In this document: one piece after another, positions 46,835 through 55,913 of the stretch
Numbering within the stretch: the first letter of the stretch is position 1
Layout of the letters: every line of letters begins with the position of its first letter
Origin: Burkholderia anthina
GTDB lineage: Bacteria; Pseudomonadota; Gammaproteobacteria; Burkholderiales; Burkholderiaceae
Assembly: GCF_902498995.1 (NCBI RefSeq)
Contig: NZ_CABVLY010000019.1
Span: forward strand, 108,748-172,747
Length of the DNA: 64,000 bases
Direction: 5' to 3'
Program-made: the position numbers and the translations under genes
The notes under the pieces: generated by a model
Seen by the model: only the letters and a program-made list of their open reading frames with translations
Databases searched by the model: none
Told to the model about the DNA's origin: nothing

Positions 46835-48979
46835 ATGAAGGGGCCGTTGAAGCTGGGTATCGCGGCGACGCTGCTCGGCGGGACGGTGCTGCGGGCCAGC
46901 GCGGCGGACGACGGCACGACGCCGGCGCCGGCACGGGACGGCACGCTGCCGACGCTGGAGGTGCGGGCGGCGTCGATGCAGGACCCGGCGGGGCCGGGCG
47001 TCGGCTACGTCGCGACGCGCTCGACGACCGGGACGAAGACGGATTCGGACCGGCTCACGCAGCCGCAGAGCGTGTCGGTCGTGACGCGCGGCCAGATGGA
47101 CGATCTCGGCGTGCAGACGGTCGACCAGGCACTGCGTTATACGCCGGGCGTCTATTCGCAGGACGGCACCGACATTCGCTTCGACCAGTTGTCGGGGCGC
47201 GGCTTCTCGCTCGACTCGTATCTCGACGGCCTGCACCTGTACCAGTCGCCGCGCTTCGCGACGCCGCGCATCGATCCCTATTTCCTCGAGCGGATGGAAG
47301 TGCTGCACGGGCCCGCGTCGGTGCTGTACGGGCAGGGCAGCCCGGGCGGCCTCGTCAACTACGTGAGCAAGCTGCCGACCGCCGAGCCGTATCACGAGGT
47401 GATGCTGCAGGCCGGCAATCACGACAACTACCAGCTCGGCTTCGACTTCAGCGGCCCGGTCGACAAGGCGGGCACGGTGTCGTATCGCGTGGTCGGCCTC
47501 GGGCGCACGGCCGACACGCAGGTCGGCCAGATCAAGGACCAGCGGATCGCGATCGCGCCGTCCGTCACGTTGCGTCCGGATCGCGACACGACCTTCACGC
47601 TGCAGGGCGGCTTCCAGCGCGATCCGAACGGCGGCCTGTTCAACCCGGTGCCCGCGAGCGGCACGCTGTTCGTGAGCCCGAACGGGCGGCTCGGCCCCGA
47701 CCGCTATTTCGGCGATCCCGACCGGGACGGGATGCATCGCACGCAATACTGGTTCGGCTATCAGTTCGATCATGCATTCGACGATCGCTTCAGCGTGTCG
47801 CAGACGCTGCGCTATCTGCATATCGACCAGCACTACTACCAGACGTCGGTGACGAGCCCGTTCTCCGCCGACGGCAAGACGGTCTCGATGTGGGGCAACG
47901 TCGACAACGAGCATTACACGCAGTTCGAGGTCGACACGCATGCGCAGGCGCGTTTCTCGACGGGCCCGGTCGAACATGTCGCGCTGTTCGGCGTCGACTA
48001 CCAGCGCTCGATGCTCGGCGACAACGAGGGCAATTCGGTGGTCGGCACGGTCGACCTGTTCCAGCCGAACTATGCGGCGCTGGGGACCCAGCCCGTCGAC
48101 ACGCGGCTCGACTATGCGCTCAGCACGTTCGGCGTCTATGCGCAGGACGAGGCGCGCTACCGGAACTGGGTGCTCACGCTCGGCGTGCGCCAGGACTGGG
48201 CGGGCGGCAACCAGCAGACGACGTCGCTCGCGTCCGGGGCAGGGACGATCTACCACTCGAACGACCACGCGTTCACGTGGCGCGCGGGCCTTGCGTACCG
48301 CTTCGACAACGGGATCGCGCCGTACGTCAGCTATGCGCGCTCGTTCCAGCCGCTGCTCGGCGCCGCGTATGGCGGCGTGCCGTATTCGCCGACCCGGGGC
48401 AAACAGCTCGAGGCGGGCGTCCGGTATCAGCCGAAGGGCTTCGACGGATTCTTCTCGGTCGCGGCGTTCACGCTCACGCAGGACAACGTGCAGGTGACGG
48501 ACCCCGTCCATCCGCAGTTCGCGATCCAGACGGGGCAGGTCCGCTCGCGCGGCATCGAGGCCGAGGCGCACGCAAACGTCACGCCGAACCTGAAGCTGAT
48601 CGCGTCGTATTCGTACCTGAATCAATCGGTGACCGAGAGCACGATGGCGAACCTCGGCAAGCGGCCGACGATCGCGCCGCGTCATACGGCGGCCGCCTGG
48701 GCCGACTACACGTTCCTGACCGGGCCGCTGCGCCACTTCGGCATCGGTTCCGGCGTGCGCTACACGAGCAGTTCGGCGGGCGACAGCGCGAACACGTTCG
48801 ACGTGCCGGCGCGCGTGCTGGTCGATCTGGGCGTGCACTACGACCTGCAGAACTGGCGGCTCGCGCTGAACGTGAACAACCTGTTCGATCGCGAATACAT
48901 TTCGTACTGCTCGTCGTCGTCGCTGTGCTACTGGGGCGCGACGCGGACGATCCTCGGCACGGCGCGCTATCAATGGTGA
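46835..48979 (+). CDS. TonB-dependent siderophore receptor
   Basis: 714 aa from the ATG at 46835 (46820 is also possible). Signal peptide MKGPLKLGIAATLLGGTVLR to about ASA, then a plug domain (TDSDRLTQPQSVSVVTRGQM, VDQALRYTPGVYSQDG, MEVLHGPASVLYGQGSPGGL, VNYVSKLP) and a 22-strand barrel ending FDREYISYCSSSSLCYWGAT and a terminal aromatic (RYQW). This is the TonB siderophore receptor subfamily typical for hydroxamate-type ligands. First gene of the uptake operon; its stop overlaps the start of the binding protein gene. Confidence 0.92.
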   Translation: MKGPLKLGIAATLLGGTVLRASAADDGTTPAPARDGTLPTLEVRAASMQDPAGPGVGYVATRSTTGTKTDSDRLTQPQSVSVVTRGQMDDLGVQTVDQALRYTPGVYSQDGTDIRFDQLSGRGFSLDSYLDGLHLYQSPRFATPRIDPYFLERMEVLHGPASVLYGQGSPGGLVNYVSKLPTAEPYHEVMLQAGNHDNYQLGFDFSGPVDKAGTVSYRVVGLGRTADTQVGQIKDQRIAIAPSVTLRPDRDTTFTLQGGFQRDPNGGLFNPVPASGTLFVSPNGRLGPDRYFGDPDRDGMHRTQYWFGYQFDHAFDDRFSVSQTLRYLHIDQHYYQTSVTSPFSADGKTVSMWGNVDNEHYTQFEVDTHAQARFSTGPVEHVALFGVDYQRSMLGDNEGNSVVGTVDLFQPNYAALGTQPVDTRLDYALSTFGVYAQDEARYRNWVLTLGVRQDWAGGNQQTTSLASGAGTIYHSNDHAFTWRAGLAYRFDNGIAPYVSYARSFQPLLGAAYGGVPYSPTRGKQLEAGVRYQPKGFDGFFSVAAFTLTQDNVQVTDPVHPQFAIQTGQVRSRGIEAEAHANVTPNLKLIASYSYLNQSVTESTMANLGKRPTIAPRHTAAAWADYTFLTGPLRHFGIGSGVRYTSSSAGDSANTFDVPARVLVDLGVHYDLQNWRLALNVNNLFDREYISYCSSSSLCYWGATRTILGTARYQW

Positions 48980-49950
48980 CCACGGTGCTTCACGATGCGG
49001 GCGGTATCGATGCGGGGCCGGCCAGCGTGACGCGGCGCCGCGCGCTGGCGTGGTGTGCCGCGGCCGCAATCGGCAGCGTGGGCAGCGTGGCGCATGCGGC
49101 CGTTGCCGCGTCGCCGCTTTCGGCTTCGCCCGTGACGGCGGCTTCCGCGCACGGGGCGCCGAGAGTCGTCGTGCTCGACTGGCCGCTGACCGAGATCGTG
49201 CTGTCGCTGGGCGTCGTGCCGGTCGGCGTGGCGCGTCCGCCGTGGTACATGCGCGTCGACGGGGATCCGCCGCTGCCGTCAGGCGTGACCGATACAGGGC
49301 TGCTGTTCCAGCCGAACTTCGAAGTGCTCGATGCGCTGAAGCCGGATCTCGTCGTCATCACGCCGTTGCATGCGCCGCTGCGCGCAATGCTCGAACGGAT
49401 CGCGCCGACTCTGACCGTCGGGCTGTTCGGGCGCGGGGTCGATGTCTATGCGGCCGTTCGCGACGCGACCCGGCACCTCGCGCAGCGCTTCGACCGTCGC
49501 GCGGCGGCCGATGCGCTGCTGGCGCGGGCCGACGCGCAGCTCGCCGATGCGACGCAACGGCTGGCGGCTTTCCGCGCGGCGGGGCGGCCGGTCTATCTGC
49601 TGTATCCGATCGACGACCGGCACATGTCGGTGCTCGGCGCGAACAGCCTGTACGGCGGCGTGCTGTCGCGCGTCGGGATCGCGAACGCGTGGCGCGGCGA
49701 CGCCGATCCGCAGGGCGCGACGCAAACCGGGCTCGCGGCGCTCGCGCGGCAGCCCGATGCGCACGCGCTGCTGCTCGATGTTCCGGCCGGGGTCGACGCG
49801 CAACTGGCGCGCGGCCCGCTGTGGAATGCGCTGCCGTTCGTGCAGGCGCGTCGCGTGCACGGGCTCGGCGCGCTGCCGTCGCTGGGCGGCGTCGTCGCGT
49901 CGATGCGCTTCGCGCACGGCATGGCGCTGGCATTGCAGGAGGGTTCGTGA
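48973..49950 (+). CDS. FhuD-like periplasmic ferric-siderophore binding protein
   Basis: 325 aa from the ATG at 48973, overlapping the receptor stop (ATGGTGA). The N-terminus has a twin-arginine-like SVTRRRALAWCAAAAIGSVG signal ending in AHA (about 42), common for FhuD-type proteins. The mature domain shows APRVVVLDWPLTEIVLSLGV, VVPVGVARP, QPNFEVLDALKPDLVVITPL and MSVLGANSLYGGVLSRVG, the two-lobed FecB/FhuD fold. It delivers ferric siderophore to the FhuB-like permease. Confidence 0.9.
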   Translation: MVTTVLHDAGGIDAGPASVTRRRALAWCAAAAIGSVGSVAHAAVAASPLSASPVTAASAHGAPRVVVLDWPLTEIVLSLGVVPVGVARPPWYMRVDGDPPLPSGVTDTGLLFQPNFEVLDALKPDLVVITPLHAPLRAMLERIAPTLTVGLFGRGVDVYAAVRDATRHLAQRFDRRAAADALLARADAQLADATQRLAAFRAAGRPVYLLYPIDDRHMSVLGANSLYGGVLSRVGIANAWRGDADPQGATQTGLAALARQPDAHALLLDVPAGVDAQLARGPLWNALPFVQARRVHGLGALPSLGGVVASMRFAHGMALALQEGS

Positions 49951-51938
49951 TGAAGGCGCATACGATGCCGGCCGATGCCGGCGCACGCGCATGGGCGCTG
50001 CCCGCGCTGCTCGCGGCGGCGACGATCTGGGCCGTCGTTCACACGCTGTCCGCGCAGCTTCCGGCCGCGCAATGGTCCGGTGTACTGACGGGCGGTGCGC
50101 ACGCGTCGCTGACGCAGCTCGTCGTGCGCTATGCGTGGTTGCCGCGGGTCGTCGTGTCGCTGACCACGGGCGCCGCGCTCGCGCTGGCCGGCGTCGTGTT
50201 CCAGCAGGTGCTGCGCAATCCGCTGGCGGAACCGCTGACGCTCGGCGTGTCGTCGGGGGCGTCGCTGGCGTTGTCGGCCGCGTCGATCATGGCGCCCGCG
50301 CTGGTGGCGGGCGAACGTTTCGCGGTCGCGCTCGGCGGTGCGACGCTCGCGATCGCGGCCACGCTGGCGCTGACGTGGCGCAAGGGTTTCGCGCCCGTGT
50401 CGGTGACGCTCGCCGGCATGGTCGTGAGCCTGTACGCCGGCGCGCTCGCGGTGCTGCTCGCGATCGTGAACGAGCGCTCGCTGGTCGCGGTGTTCATCTG
50501 GGGCGCGGGTTCGCTCGTGCAGAACGGCTGGGACGTCGCTGCGTGGCTCGTGCCGCGCGTGGCCGGCTGCATGGTGGCCGCGTGGCTGCTTGCGCGGCCG
50601 CTCGCGCTGTTCGCGCTCGACGATCGCGGTGCGCGCCAGCTCGGGTTGTCGGTCGTGGCGGTGCGCCTCGCCGCGCTGGCGGTCGCCGTGTGTTTGAGCG
50701 CGCTGGCGACGAGCGCGGTCGGCGTGATCGGCTTCATCGGGCTCGGCGCTCCCGCGCTCGCGCGGCTCGCCGGGGCGCGCCGGCTGCGCGACCGGTTCGT
50801 GTGGGCGCCGTGCATCGGCGCGCTGCTGCTCACGCTCGCGGACCAGGCCGTGCAATGCCTGCCCGGCGCGCTTGGCGAAGCGTTGCCGACCGGCGCCGCG
50901 CTGGCGCTGCTCGGCGGGCCGCTGCTGCTCGCGATGCTGCGGCGCGTCCATACGGGCGCGGTACGGCCGGCGATGGATACGCACGACGTACGGCGCCGCT
51001 CGGTCGCCCGGTTCGCGTTGCCGGGCGTCGTCGTGCTCGCGCTGGCCGTGTGGGCGTCGCTGCATTTCGCGGTGACGACGGACGGCTGGCAATGGACGCA
51101 TGCCGCGCAGTGGCCGGCCGTCGCGTTCTGGCGGGTGCCGCGCGTGGCTGCGTCGCTCGGCGCGGGCGTGATGGTCGCGCTGGCCGGCACGGTACTGCAG
51201 CGCCTGACCGGCAATCCGATGGCGAGCCCCGACCTGCTGGGCGTGAGCGGCGGCGCGATGCTCGGGCTGCTGGTCGCCGCGCTCGGCGCGGGCGTGCCGT
51301 CCGCGCCGGTGCTGCTGGGCGGCGCATCGGCGGGCGCGCTCGCGTGCCTGGCGGCGATGGTCGGGTTCGGCCGTCGCGGCGGTTTCGCGCCCGACCGGAT
51401 GCTGCTCGTCGGCATGGCGATCAGTGCGTTCTCGCAGGCCGTGATCGTGCTCGCGACCGCGCGCGGCGGCCTGCAGGCCGAACTGCTGCGCGCGCTGCTG
51501 TTCGGCTCGACCTACGTGGTCCTGCCGCAGACGGCGATCGCGGTCTGGATCTGCACCGTGGCGGCCGGCGTGCTCGCGTGGCTCGCGTTGCGCTGGCTCG
51601 ACATCCTGCCGCTCGGCGCGGATGTCGCGAATGCGCTCGGCGTGCGCGCAAGCCAGGCGCGCGCGGCGTTGTTCGCGGTGGCCGCGATCCTGACGGCGGG
51701 CGCGACGATCGTGATCGGACCGATGTCGTTCGTCGGGCTGATGGCGCCGCATTTCGCGCGGCTGCTGGGCTTCACGCGCGCACGCTCGCAATTGCCGATC
51801 GCGGCGCTCGTCGGCGGGTTGCTGATGGTGGCGGCCGACTGGCTCGGCCGCAACCTGCTGTTTCCGCAGCAACTGCCGGCCGGCATTCTCGCGACGCTGG
51901 TCGGCGGACCGTATCTGCTCTGGCTGTTGCGGCGATGA
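49950..51938 (+). CDS. FhuB-like double-length siderophore ABC permease
   Basis: 662 aa from the ATG at 49950 (TGATG overlap). Two tandem FecCD permease halves of about 320 aa, each with about 10 membrane helices: first half with GVVFQQVLRNPLAEPLTLGV and SAVGVIGFIGLGAPALAR, second half with AGTVLQRLTGNPMASPDLLG and MSFVGLMAPHFARLLGF. The N-P-L/M-A motif and G-F-I/V-G-L motif occur in both. This matches FhuB, the fused permease of the hydroxamate system. Works with the binding protein and the FhuC-like ATPase. Confidence 0.92.
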   Translation: MKAHTMPADAGARAWALPALLAAATIWAVVHTLSAQLPAAQWSGVLTGGAHASLTQLVVRYAWLPRVVVSLTTGAALALAGVVFQQVLRNPLAEPLTLGVSSGASLALSAASIMAPALVAGERFAVALGGATLAIAATLALTWRKGFAPVSVTLAGMVVSLYAGALAVLLAIVNERSLVAVFIWGAGSLVQNGWDVAAWLVPRVAGCMVAAWLLARPLALFALDDRGARQLGLSVVAVRLAALAVAVCLSALATSAVGVIGFIGLGAPALARLAGARRLRDRFVWAPCIGALLLTLADQAVQCLPGALGEALPTGAALALLGGPLLLAMLRRVHTGAVRPAMDTHDVRRRSVARFALPGVVVLALAVWASLHFAVTTDGWQWTHAAQWPAVAFWRVPRVAASLGAGVMVALAGTVLQRLTGNPMASPDLLGVSGGAMLGLLVAALGAGVPSAPVLLGGASAGALACLAAMVGFGRRGGFAPDRMLLVGMAISAFSQAVIVLATARGGLQAELLRALLFGSTYVVLPQTAIAVWICTVAAGVLAWLALRWLDILPLGADVANALGVRASQARAALFAVAAILTAGATIVIGPMSFVGLMAPHFARLLGFTRARSQLPIAALVGGLLMVAADWLGRNLLFPQQLPAGILATLVGGPYLLWLLRR

Positions 51939-52032
51939 CGTCGACGCAACGCCGCATCTCCACTACAACTGATGGCGGCACGCCGCCCGTCGCGCGAGCG
52001 GCAGGGCGGCGTCGCACGTGCAAGGATTCCCC

Positions 52033-53664
52033 ATGTCGCTGTTTCGTTTCCTGACCGGCAGTTTTCGCTGGACCTTGCCGCTCGCGTTGCTGACGAGCCT
52101 CGCGAGCGGGATCGGCAATGCCGTGCTGATCGCGCTGATCAACCAGGCGCTCGGTGCATCGGCCGAACGCCTCGTGGCGCTCGGCTGGCGCTTCGCGGCG
52201 GTCGTCGTCGCGGTGCTCGCCGCGCGCGCGGTGTCGCAGATGCTGTTCATGTCGCTCGGGCAGCGCGCGAAGGCGATGCTGCGCATGCGGACGATCCGCC
52301 GCATCGGCGATGCGGCGTACCCCGATCTCGAACGGCTCGGCAGCGCGAAATCGCTGTCGGTGCTCACGCAGGATCTCGACACGATCGTCGTGTTTTTCGT
52401 CAACCTGCCGACGATCGCGATGCAGGGTGCGGTGATCGCCGGCTGTCTCGCGTACCTCGGCTATCTGTCGTGGCAGATCCTGCTGTTCGCGGCCGTCACG
52501 ATCGGGGTCGCGATGCTCGGCTTTCGCGTGGTCCAGGGGCGCGCGCTGACCGACCTGCGCGATTCGCGCCGGCGTGAGGACGATCTCGTGCGCCACTTCC
52601 GCGCGCTGTTCGACGGCGCGAAGGAGCTGAAGCTGCATCGCGCACGCCGCGACGCATTCGTCGACGAGATGCTCGCCCCGGGCGTCGAAGCCGTGCGCGT
52701 GCAGCGCACGCGCGGCTACATGCTGTACGCGGCCGCGGCGAGCTGGGGCAACCTGGTCCTGTTCGCATTCATCGGCCTCACGCTGTTCGTGCTTGCGCGC
52801 TGGTTCGAGATCGATGCGCGCGTCGCGTCGGGCTACGCGATGGTGTTCCTGTACATGATCATGCCGATCGAGGGGCTGCTCGCCGCGATTCCGTCGGTCA
52901 GCATCGCGCGCGTCGCGTTCGAGCGCATCGAGCAGCTCGATGCGGAACTGCCGCGCGAGCCGGTGGGCGGCGCGCGGCCCGTGCACGCGTTCGGGCGGAT
53001 CGCGCTCGACGGCGTCACGCATCGCTATGTGCGCGACGGCGAAGCGTTCACGCTGGGGCCGATCGACCTGTCGTTCGCGCCGGGCGAAACGGTGTTCCTG
53101 ATCGGCGGCAACGGCAGCGGCAAGACGACGCTCGCGAAACTGATCACGGGCCTGTACGCGCCCGAAGGCGGGCGAATCCTGCTCGACGGCGAGCCGGTCG
53201 ATGCGGCGTCGCGCGAGCGTTACCGGCACCTGTTCTCGGCCGTGTTCAGTGATTTCTTCCTGTTCGAACGGCTGTTCGGCATCGACATGGCGTCGCGCCA
53301 GCGGGCGCGCGCACTGCTCGACGCGCTGCAGCTGTCGCACAAGGTGGCGGTCGATGGCGGCGCGTTTTCCACGCTCGAGCTGTCGCAGGGGCAGCGCAAG
53401 CGGCTCGCGCTGCTGGTCGCGTATCTGGAAGACCGGCCGTTCTACGTGTTCGACGAATGGGCGGCCGACCAGGATCCGCTGTTCAAGGATGTGTTCTACC
53501 GGCAATTGCTGCCGGAACTCAAGGCGCGCGGCAAGACGGTGCTGGTGATCTCGCACGACGACCGCTATTTCGCGCTGGCGGATCGCAGCGTGAAGCTCGA
53601 CTACGGGCAGATCGTCGCGCAGTCCGCTACCGTGGCGCCGCATTCGACGGTATCTCCGACATGA
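52033..53664 (+). CDS. PvdE/SyrD-like cyclic peptide (siderophore) exporter, ABC fused
   Basis: 543 aa from the ATG at 52033 (AAGGA upstream). Six membrane helices (1-290), then an ABC domain: Walker A GGNGSGKTTLAK near 358, signature LSQGQRKR near 449 (Gly-to-Gln in LSGGQ, as in the PvdE/SyrD group), Walker B FYVFDEWAADQDP near 470, switch His in ISHDDRYF near 507. The family exports siderophore precursors or lipopeptides to the periplasm. Here it lies between uptake genes with no peptide synthetase nearby. In Burkholderia, OrbE-type proteins are of this kind, but this locus lacks the orb biosynthetic genes. Confidence 0.87.
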   Translation: MSLFRFLTGSFRWTLPLALLTSLASGIGNAVLIALINQALGASAERLVALGWRFAAVVVAVLAARAVSQMLFMSLGQRAKAMLRMRTIRRIGDAAYPDLERLGSAKSLSVLTQDLDTIVVFFVNLPTIAMQGAVIAGCLAYLGYLSWQILLFAAVTIGVAMLGFRVVQGRALTDLRDSRRREDDLVRHFRALFDGAKELKLHRARRDAFVDEMLAPGVEAVRVQRTRGYMLYAAAASWGNLVLFAFIGLTLFVLARWFEIDARVASGYAMVFLYMIMPIEGLLAAIPSVSIARVAFERIEQLDAELPREPVGGARPVHAFGRIALDGVTHRYVRDGEAFTLGPIDLSFAPGETVFLIGGNGSGKTTLAKLITGLYAPEGGRILLDGEPVDAASRERYRHLFSAVFSDFFLFERLFGIDMASRQRARALLDALQLSHKVAVDGGAFSTLELSQGQRKRLALLVAYLEDRPFYVFDEWAADQDPLFKDVFYRQLLPELKARGKTVLVISHDDRYFALADRSVKLDYGQIVAQSATVAPHSTVSPT

Positions 53665-54503
53665 ATCCGATTGCTTCCGTACCGGCGCCTGCTCTCGCGC
53701 CGGATGTCTCCGCGGCCGTCGCGTCGCCGGCCCCGTTTTTCGCGCTCGAACGCGTGTCGTTCGAAGCGGCCGGTCGTGTGCTGCTGCATCCGGCCGATCT
53801 CGCGTTCGCGCGCGGCAGCGTGGTCGGCCTGCTCGGTCACAACGGCTCGGGCAAGTCGACGCTGGTGAAGCTGCTCGCGCGGCAGCAGCGGCCGTCGGCA
53901 GGCACGATTCGTCTGCAGGATCGCCCGCTCGATACGTGGGCCAACCGGGCGCTGGCGCGTGCGATCGCGTATCTGCCGCAGCATCTGCCCGCGACCGACG
54001 GGCTGACCGTGCGCGAGCTCGTCGCGCTGGGCCGCTATCCATGGCATGGCGCACTGGGCCGGTTCGGCGACGAGGATCGCGCGATGGTCGACGATGCGTT
54101 GCGCGCGACGGACGTCGCAGCATTCGCGGATCGGGCGGCGGACAGCCTGTCGGGCGGCGAGCGACAGCGCGCGTGGCTCGCGATGCTCGTCGCGCAGCGC
54201 AGCGAATGCCTGCTGCTCGACGAGCCGATTTCCGCGCTCGACGTGCGGCACCAGATCGAGGTGCTCGCGCTCGTGCGCGCGCTGGCGCTCGAACGCGGGC
54301 TCTGCGTGGTCGTCGTGCTGCACGACGTGAATCTCGCCGCGCGCTATTGCGACCGGCTCGTCGCGTTGCGACAGGGGCGCATCGTGGTCGAAGGGACGCC
54401 GGATGCGTTCATGCGCGATCACGTGCTGACCGACGTCTACGACATTCCGATGGGCACGGTCGCGCATCCGGTGGGGCAGGGGCGGATCGGGTTCGCGTAT
54501 TAG
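53661..54503 (+). CDS. FhuC-like siderophore ABC transporter ATPase
   Basis: 280 aa from the ATG at 53661 (4-bp overlap). Walker A GHNGSGKST (59-67), Q-loop YLPQHL (104-109), signature LSGGERQR (163-170), Walker B CLLLDEP (183-189), switch His in VLHDVNLAARYCDR. The N-terminal 25 residues are an Ala/Pro-rich extension. It energises the FhuB-like permease. Last gene of the six-gene iron-uptake locus. Confidence 0.93.
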   Translation: MNPIASVPAPALAPDVSAAVASPAPFFALERVSFEAAGRVLLHPADLAFARGSVVGLLGHNGSGKSTLVKLLARQQRPSAGTIRLQDRPLDTWANRALARAIAYLPQHLPATDGLTVRELVALGRYPWHGALGRFGDEDRAMVDDALRATDVAAFADRAADSLSGGERQRAWLAMLVAQRSECLLLDEPISALDVRHQIEVLALVRALALERGLCVVVVLHDVNLAARYCDRLVALRQGRIVVEGTPDAFMRDHVLTDVYDIPMGTVAHPVGQGRIGFAY

Positions 54504-54509
54504 GGGCCG

Positions 54510-54608
54510 TTATCGACGTACTCGTTGCGACGACGCCTGCGGCACGTGGAATCCGGGGAGTTCGGGAAGCCGCTGCTCGATGAACTGCAGGAACGTGCGG
54601 GTCCTGAA
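54510..54608 (-). pseudogene. C-terminal remnant of a LysR regulator
   Basis: The minus strand reads FRTRTFLQFIEQRLPELPGF then HVPQASSQRVRR and a stop at 54510-54512. R-T-F-x-x-F-I/L-x-x-x-L is the usual C-terminal helix of LysR effector domains. The remaining 270 residues are absent: upstream sequence belongs to other frames. It is a decayed leftover beside an intact LysR gene. Confidence 0.65.
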
Positions 54609-54610
54609 CG

Positions 54611-54775
54611 ATGACGCGGGTCGATCACCTGGTCGTCACGGCGGGGCGCTTCATCGTCGGCAAGCTGGCCGACACCGATCCCGATCAACTGTTCGCCGCG
54701 ATGCACGAGCGCATCGCCGGGCCGGCTTATGCGATAGATCCTGCCCGTCGACGGCGGCGGCCGGCTGGTGTGACG
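54611..54775 (+). pseudogene. fragment of a short-chain dehydrogenase
   Basis: From 54611 the plus strand encodes MTRVDHLVVTAGRFIVGKLA then DTDPDQLFAAMHERIAGPAY and AI. This is the central NAG-motif region of SDR enzymes (hVDhLVVTAG..GkLxDxDPxQ). The Rossmann start and catalytic YxxxK part are missing; after about 54775 the frame turns to Arg-rich nonsense. It touches the LysR remnant, so the two were once a LysR/SDR pair like the intact one to the right. Confidence 0.7.
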
Positions 54776-54803
54776 CCGGCGCGTTTCGCACGAACCGGGT
54801 GCC

Positions 54804-55781
54804 TCAGCCGGTCGCGCGCGAACCCGTGCCGCGTGCCGACGCGCGCGGCGGGCGGGAATCCGGATACGCGCGCTTGCACGTGTCGATGACGGTATCGCGC
54901 AGGCGGCGATGTACCGGGTCGCCGTGCATGCGCGGATGCCACAGCGCCGAAACGAGGATCCCGGGCAGTCGAACCGGGATGTCGAAGCTGCGCAGCCCCA
55001 GCGCTTGTGCGAGCCCCGGCGTGAATGCATTGCCGAGGCTCGAGCGCGGCACGAGCGCAATCAGGTCGGTGCCGGCCGCGACGCGCATCGCATCGGGGTA
55101 GCCGGGCACGACGACATGTACGTCATGGGCGGGCGCGCGCGGGCCTGTCGCATCGTCGGCCGGTCCGCCGAAATCGCCCAGCTGCGACGCGATCACGTGA
55201 CGGCACGCCGCGTAGCGCGCGGGCGTGATCTTGCCGGACGCGAACAGCGGATGCCCGGCGCGCGCCACCGCGACGTGCCAGTCGTGAAAGAGCGGACGCG
55301 TATGCAGCTCGGGCGCGTCGTCGCCGCGTTTGCCGATCTCCAGATCGACCGTGCCGTCGCGCAGCGGCCCCGGATCGCGATCGGGCTTCGAGACGAAACG
55401 CACGCGCACGCCGGGCGCGATGTCGCCGATCGCGGCGACCACCGGGCCGGCGAGCATGTCCATGAACGACGCCGCCGCGCGCAGGGTGAAGGTGGCCGCG
55501 AGCGTCGACATGTCCACGTCGGCCGTGGCCGGCCGCAGCACCGCACGGGCGTCGTTCGCGATCGCATGCACGCGATCGCGCAAAGCGGTTGCGTGCGGCG
55601 TCGGCACGAGCTTGCGTCCGGCGCGCACGAGCAGTTGATCGCCGGTGGCGGCACGCAGCCGCGTAAGCGTGCGGCTCATCGCCGACGTGCTCAGCCCGAG
55701 CCGGCGCGCGGCGGCGGTCACGCTGTTTTCGGTCAGCAGCACGTCGAGCGCGGCCACGAGGTTCAGGTCGATGTCTTCCAT
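54804..55781 (-). CDS. LysR-family regulator divergent from an SDR gene
   Basis: 325 aa from the ATG at 55781 (MEDIDLNLVAALDVLLTENS), preferred over a longer in-frame start at 55814. Winged helix-turn-helix (SVTAAARRLGLSTSAMSRTL, RLRAATGDQLLVRAGRKLVP) and an effector-binding domain of NodD/NahR-like length. The C-terminus has an unusual basic tail (PRASARGTGSRATG). Divergent from the SDR gene at 55914 with about 130 bp between; LysR proteins usually activate such neighbours. Confidence 0.9.
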   Translation of the reverse strand: MEDIDLNLVAALDVLLTENSVTAAARRLGLSTSAMSRTLTRLRAATGDQLLVRAGRKLVPTPHATALRDRVHAIANDARAVLRPATADVDMSTLAATFTLRAAASFMDMLAGPVVAAIGDIAPGVRVRFVSKPDRDPGPLRDGTVDLEIGKRGDDAPELHTRPLFHDWHVAVARAGHPLFASGKITPARYAACRHVIASQLGDFGGPADDATGPRAPAHDVHVVVPGYPDAMRVAAGTDLIALVPRSSLGNAFTPGLAQALGLRSFDIPVRLPGILVSALWHPRMHGDPVHRRLRDTVIDTCKRAYPDSRPPRASARGTGSRATG

Positions 55782-55913
55782 CCGGACAGCATACGGCATT
55801 GCGCGGCTTGGCATGGCGTTCGATGCAACTATTCATTGAGTTCGGTGCGTCTGGCGCTCATTGATGCACGCACCTATAGTGGCTGCATGACGGATTTCCA
55901 CACAGGCATAGCC

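Noticed and set aside
47890..48972. Long upstream extension of the FhuD-like frame inside the receptor gene
   Set aside because: It is out of frame with the receptor, has no homologous features, and the real start (48973) overlaps the receptor stop and is followed by a signal peptide.
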